DNA from: Cryptoclostridium sp964637365
GTDB lineage: Bacteria > Bacillota > Dehalobacteriia > UBA7702
Reading direction: 5' to 3'
Assembly: GCA_964637365.1 (NCBI GenBank)
Contig: CAZWWH010000048.1
Coordinates: forward strand, 1 to 9,260
Length of the DNA: 9,260 bases
Numbering within the stretch: the stretch's first letter is position 1; the number at the start of each line of letters is the position of its first letter. Shown piece after piece: positions 7,028 to 9,260 of the stretch. Under the pieces are notes generated by a model, which had not been told where the DNA came from, did no database searches, and saw nothing but the letters and a program-made list of their open reading frames with translations. The position numbers and the translations under genes are program-made.

Positions 7028-7765
7028 ATGAAAATCATTGGTATGATCCCCGCGCGCGGCGGTTCGTCCCGGTTCAACATGAAGCCGCTGGCGCAAATCT
7101 GCGGAAAGCCCATGCTGTACTGGGTCTGGAAGCACTCCAAGGAGGTCGAGTGCTTGGAAGAGGTCTATGTTGCCACAGACAATGAAGAGATTAAGGCCGT
7201 GGCTGAGGGCTTTGGGGCGAAAGTGATCATGACTTCCCCCGATTGTGAGACTGCCACGGAGCGCATGTATGAGGTTTCCCGTAAGGTTGAGGCAGACCTT
7301 TACGTTATGGTCAATGGGGACGAGCCGCTGGTTACGGCCCAGGATATTGTAAAGTGTATCCCCCAGAGGCTTCCGGAGGACGGGTTCTATGTTTCCAATC
7401 TGATGACCGACTTTTCCAACCCGGTAGAGGTGGTTGATCCTACCAATTTGAAGATCGTGACCAACAAGGATGGCATTTGCCTGTTTATTTCCCGGGCGCC
7501 GATTCCCTTCCCCAAAGGGGAGATGAACTACGCCTATCAAAAATTTGTTGGGGTGGGCGCTTTTACCCCCCAGGCACTGGAATATTACCACCGAACCCCC
7601 AGAGGGCCGGTAGAAAAAATTGAAGAAAACGATTCCTTCCGGTTTATTGAAAACCGCAAGGTTTGCTATTATATCAATGCCCACTGTAAAACCCTTTCTG
7701 TTGACACACCAAAGGATCGGGTGCAGGTAGAGCGGTATATGATAGAAAACGGTTTGGGAGAATAG
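7028..7765 (+). CDS. kdsB: CMP-Kdo synthetase-like cytidylyltransferase
   Basis: A 245-residue cytidylyltransferase of normal KdsB length, expected to join CTP and Kdo to give CMP-Kdo and pyrophosphate. Family marks are IPARGGSSRF and KPL at the N-terminus, GKPMLYWVW (26-34), VYVATDNEEI (46-55), VMTSPD-like IMTSPD, GDEPLV (97-102), SRAPIPFP (155-162), a PVEKIEEND helix (194-202) and SVDTPKD (224-230). In the family the Asp of the GDEP and VDTP motifs bind magnesium. It departs from the usual form in two places: PARGGSSRFNMKPL replaces PAR-x-x-STRLPGKPL, and VNGDEP replaces VQGDEP. The first makes it look partly like NeuA-type enzymes. With kdsA and kdsD beside it, Kdo or a close 8-carbon relative is the best substrate guess. 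The gene is clearly more GC-rich than the GT2 gene before it. Confidence 0.85.
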   Translation: MKIIGMIPARGGSSRFNMKPLAQICGKPMLYWVWKHSKEVECLEEVYVATDNEEIKAVAEGFGAKVIMTSPDCETATERMYEVSRKVEADLYVMVNGDEPLVTAQDIVKCIPQRLPEDGFYVSNLMTDFSNPVEVVDPTNLKIVTNKDGICLFISRAPIPFPKGEMNYAYQKFVGVGAFTPQALEYYHRTPRGPVEKIEENDSFRFIENRKVCYYINAHCKTLSVDTPKDRVQVERYMIENGLGE

Positions 7766-7768
7766 GTC

Positions 7769-8539
7769 ATGTTTACACTAATTGCAGGCCCTTGTGTGAT
7801 TGAGTCGGAAGAACTGGTTCTTTCGATTGCCAAGCAGATGAAGGAAATCACAGATGAGCTGAGCATTCCCTATACATTTAAGGCATCCTTTGATAAAGCA
7901 AACCGGACATCTATCTGCGGCTTCCGTGGCCCGGGGATAGAAGAGGGCCTGCGGATTTTGCAGAGGGTGAAGGACACTTACGGCCTGCCGGTTTGCACCG
8001 ATATTCATGAGCCGTGGCAAGCAAAGCAGGCAGCACAAGTATGCGATATTTTGCAAATCCCCGCATTCCTTTGCCGACAGACCGACTTGCTTGTGGCAGC
8101 GGCAAAAACAGGGAAGTGTGTCAACATCAAGAAGGCGCAGTTTCTCGCTCCGTGGGATATGAAAAATTGCCTGGAGAAAGTGCGGCAGTCGGGAAACCAA
8201 AATGTCATGCTCTGTGAGCGGGGGTCCACGTTTGGCTATAACACACTGGTGGTAGATATGACCGGGCTGCGGGTGATGAAAGATATGGGCGTTCCTGTGA
8301 TTTTTGATGCAACCCATAGTGTGCAAAAGCCCGGCGGCAACGGCACCAGCACCGGCGGCAACCGACAATATGTGGAGTATTTGGCCAAAGCGGCCATCGC
8401 CGTTGGTGTGGACGGGCTGTTTATGGAGACGCATCCTGATCCGGATCATGCCAAATCAGACGGCCCGAATATGGTGCCGCTGGGAGAAATGAAGCAGCTG
8501 CTAAGGAAGCTGCAGAGAGTTTACGAAGCTGTGCAGTGA
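7769..8539 (+). CDS. kdsA: 3-deoxy-8-phosphooctulonate (Kdo-8-P) synthase, metal-dependent type
   Basis: A 256-residue TIM-barrel aldolase that condenses arabinose-5-phosphate with phosphoenolpyruvate to give Kdo-8-phosphate. It begins MFTLIAGPCVIES and carries FKASFDKANRTS (37-48), the defining Kdo-8-P synthase motif, then GFRGPG, TDIHEP (77-82), CRQTDLL and CERGSTFGYN (149-158). Candidate metal ligands are Cys9, His183 (DATHSVQ), Glu220 and Asp231, each two less than the numbers I recall for the metalloenzyme of Aquifex (11, 185, 222, 233). Cys9 in place of Asn marks the metal-dependent class. The DATHSVQKPGG loop is intact. It starts three bases after the kdsB stop, with purine-rich GGGAGAATAGG overlapping the end of kdsB, so the two are coupled. 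A sialic acid synthase is excluded by the KANRTS motif. Confidence 0.95.
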   Translation: MFTLIAGPCVIESEELVLSIAKQMKEITDELSIPYTFKASFDKANRTSICGFRGPGIEEGLRILQRVKDTYGLPVCTDIHEPWQAKQAAQVCDILQIPAFLCRQTDLLVAAAKTGKCVNIKKAQFLAPWDMKNCLEKVRQSGNQNVMLCERGSTFGYNTLVVDMTGLRVMKDMGVPVIFDATHSVQKPGGNGTSTGGNRQYVEYLAKAAIAVGVDGLFMETHPDPDHAKSDGPNMVPLGEMKQLLRKLQRVYEAVQ

Positions 8540-8585
8540 GGAAAACAAGAAAGATAGGGTAGATGGCCGATCTTTGCGCGAATAT

Positions 8586-8603
8586 TGCCCATAGAAACGG
8601 GCA
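8586..8603. other. Weak hairpin in the kdsA-kdsD gap
   Basis: The 108-base gap between kdsA and the isomerase gene is the only long gap in the Kdo module. TGCCC (8586-8590) pairs with GGGCA (8599-8603) around an 8-base loop, and GCGC at 8576-8579 could pair with GCGC at 8604-8607 across a bulge. There is no T-run directly after it, so I do not call a terminator. No promoter pair of good quality is visible. Confidence 0.25.
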
Positions 8604-8634
8604 GCGCCATATACTTGATTCGATTTTTATTGGT

Positions 8635-8640
8635 AAAGGA
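8635..8640 (+). promoter_or_regulatory. Ribosome binding site of the isomerase gene
   Basis: AAAGGA ends seven bases before ATG 8648, which supports this start. The next in-frame ATG, at codon 20, would cut off the first helix of the SIS domain. Confidence 0.7.
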
Positions 8641-8647
8641 ATTCACA

Positions 8648-9260
8648 ATGGAAGCAAAACTTGACTATATCTATGAGGCAAAACATGTTTTTGACAAGGA
8701 AATCATGGCCTTGGAAAAGACAAAGAAGGCCATTGGCAAGGATTTTGAGACAATTGTTTCGTTGATTTTGAACTGTAAAGGCAAGCTGGTGCTGACTGGT
8801 ATGGGGAAGCCGGGACATATTGCCTCAAAAATGGCGGCGACATTTGCCAGCCTGGGTACGCCCTCTTTTTATATGCATCCTGCCGAGGCCATGCATGGTG
8901 ATTTGGGCATGGTGGAGGAGAAGGACATCGTTATCCTGATGAGCTACAGTGGAGAGAGCGAGGAGGTAACCCGCCTGCTTCCTGTGCTGCGGGAAATTGG
9001 CTGCACTACGGTTGCCATTACCGGCGCGCCTAGATCTACCCTGGCCAAACTGTGTCAATATCATTTTTATTTTCCAGAATTTGAAGAGGCCTGCTATATG
9101 CACCTTGCGCCGACTTCCAGCACAACAGCATTACTTGTGTTGGGAGACGCCCTCGCTTTGGTGGTTTCTCGCGCGAAGAACTACACCAAGGAAGATTTTG
9201 GCCTACACCATCCGGCAGGCACGCTGGGCAAAAAGCTTTTGGTTAAGGTAAGCGACCTGA
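8648..9260 (+). CDS. kdsD: Arabinose-5-phosphate isomerase, KpsF/GutQ family (partial, 3' end outside window)
   Basis: An open frame of 204 codons runs off the right edge without a stop. The protein is the SIS domain of a KpsF/GutQ/KdsD enzyme, which turns ribulose-5-phosphate into arabinose-5-phosphate, the first committed substrate for Kdo. Marks in order are LVLTGMGKPGHIASKMAATFASLG (47-70), HPAEAMHGDLGMV (77-89), SYSGESEEV (99-107), ITGAPRSTLA (124-133), EEACYMHLAPTSSTTA (146-161), LGDALAL and FGLHHPAGTLGKKLL (184-198). Lys54, Glu106, Glu147 and His188 match the catalytic residues I recall for E. coli KdsD (59, 111, 152, 193) with one constant offset. The usual GMGKSG is GMGKPG here. Full-length members carry two CBS domains after the SIS domain; these would lie beyond 9260, or be absent in a short form. 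Its place next to kdsA supports the Kdo role over GutQ. Confidence 0.92.
   Translation, partial: MEAKLDYIYEAKHVFDKEIMALEKTKKAIGKDFETIVSLILNCKGKLVLTGMGKPGHIASKMAATFASLGTPSFYMHPAEAMHGDLGMVEEKDIVILMSYSGESEEVTRLLPVLREIGCTTVAITGAPRSTLAKLCQYHFYFPEFEEACYMHLAPTSSTTALLVLGDALALVVSRAKNYTKEDFGLHHPAGTLGKKLLVKVSDL

Noticed and set aside
6863..7684. Long open frame on the minus strand (273 codons) opposite the kdsB-like gene
   Set aside because: It lies antisense to a gene with clear family motifs, has no recognisable domain, and is explained by the codon pattern of the GC-rich + strand gene.
7778..8449. Long open frame on the minus strand (223 codons) opposite kdsA
   Set aside because: It is antisense to an unmistakable kdsA, rich in His, Cys and Arg as shadow frames are, and has no family signature.
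7769..8539. kdsA as a sialic acid (NeuB) or DAHP synthase
   Set aside because: The KANRTS motif, the Cys9/His183/Glu220/Asp231 set and the barrel-only length identify Kdo-8-P synthase; NeuB would have a C-terminal antifreeze-like domain.
1..9260. Insertion sequences, CRISPR arrays, tRNA or rRNA genes
   Set aside because: I saw no transposase motifs, terminal inverted repeats, regularly spaced repeats or tRNA/rRNA-like sequence on either strand.

Overview
This 9.26 kb window is the interior of a surface polysaccharide (capsule or exopolysaccharide) biosynthesis locus. Every supported gene lies on the + strand. The gaps between genes are mostly 2 to 15 bases, with three longer ones of about 110 to 140 bases and one of about 250 bases. 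Strong GGAGG-type ribosome binding sites, moderate GC and the mix of families (two acyltransferase-3 proteins, a GT-D/DUF1792 glycosyltransferase, an MptE-like/Maf-type protein) suggest the phylum Bacillota. Genes for the 8-carbon acid Kdo are typical of Gram-negative envelopes, so a Negativicutes member, or a Clostridia member using Kdo in its capsule, both fit. The sequence alone does not settle the taxon.

Layout: bases 1-137 hold the last 44 codons of a GT4-type glycosyltransferase. Bases 138-384 contain no intact gene, only a possible remnant of a small membrane protein. Bases 385-1441 hold an acyltransferase-3 gene broken by two single-base frameshifts. It is followed at once by an MptE-like/Maf-type protein (1444-2217). 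An intact acyltransferase-3 (2359-3399) comes next, then a 118-base gap with two tandem hairpins, then a Wzx-type flippase (3518-5053), a GT-D glycosyltransferase (5069-5971) and a GT2 glycosyltransferase (5980-6996).

From 7028 onward lies a CMP-Kdo module: a CMP-Kdo synthetase-like gene (kdsB, 7028-7765), Kdo-8-phosphate synthase (kdsA, 7769-8539) and the start of an arabinose-5-phosphate isomerase (kdsD/kpsF family, 8648 to beyond the window). Hand-counted GC rises from about 34% just before this module to about 53% inside it, which suggests a join between segments of different origin.

Working model (inference): the isomerase, synthase and cytidylyltransferase make arabinose-5-P, Kdo-8-P and CMP-Kdo. 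The Kdo-8-P phosphatase is not in view. The GT4, GT-D and GT2 enzymes build a lipid-linked repeat unit, the acyltransferase-3 decorates it and the flippase exports it. No Kdo transferase of a familiar type is visible. The MptE-like/Maf-type protein is the best candidate to use CMP-Kdo, because Maf proteins with the same core domain are linked to transfer of CMP-activated ulosonic acids. That link is the most interesting hypothesis in the window.
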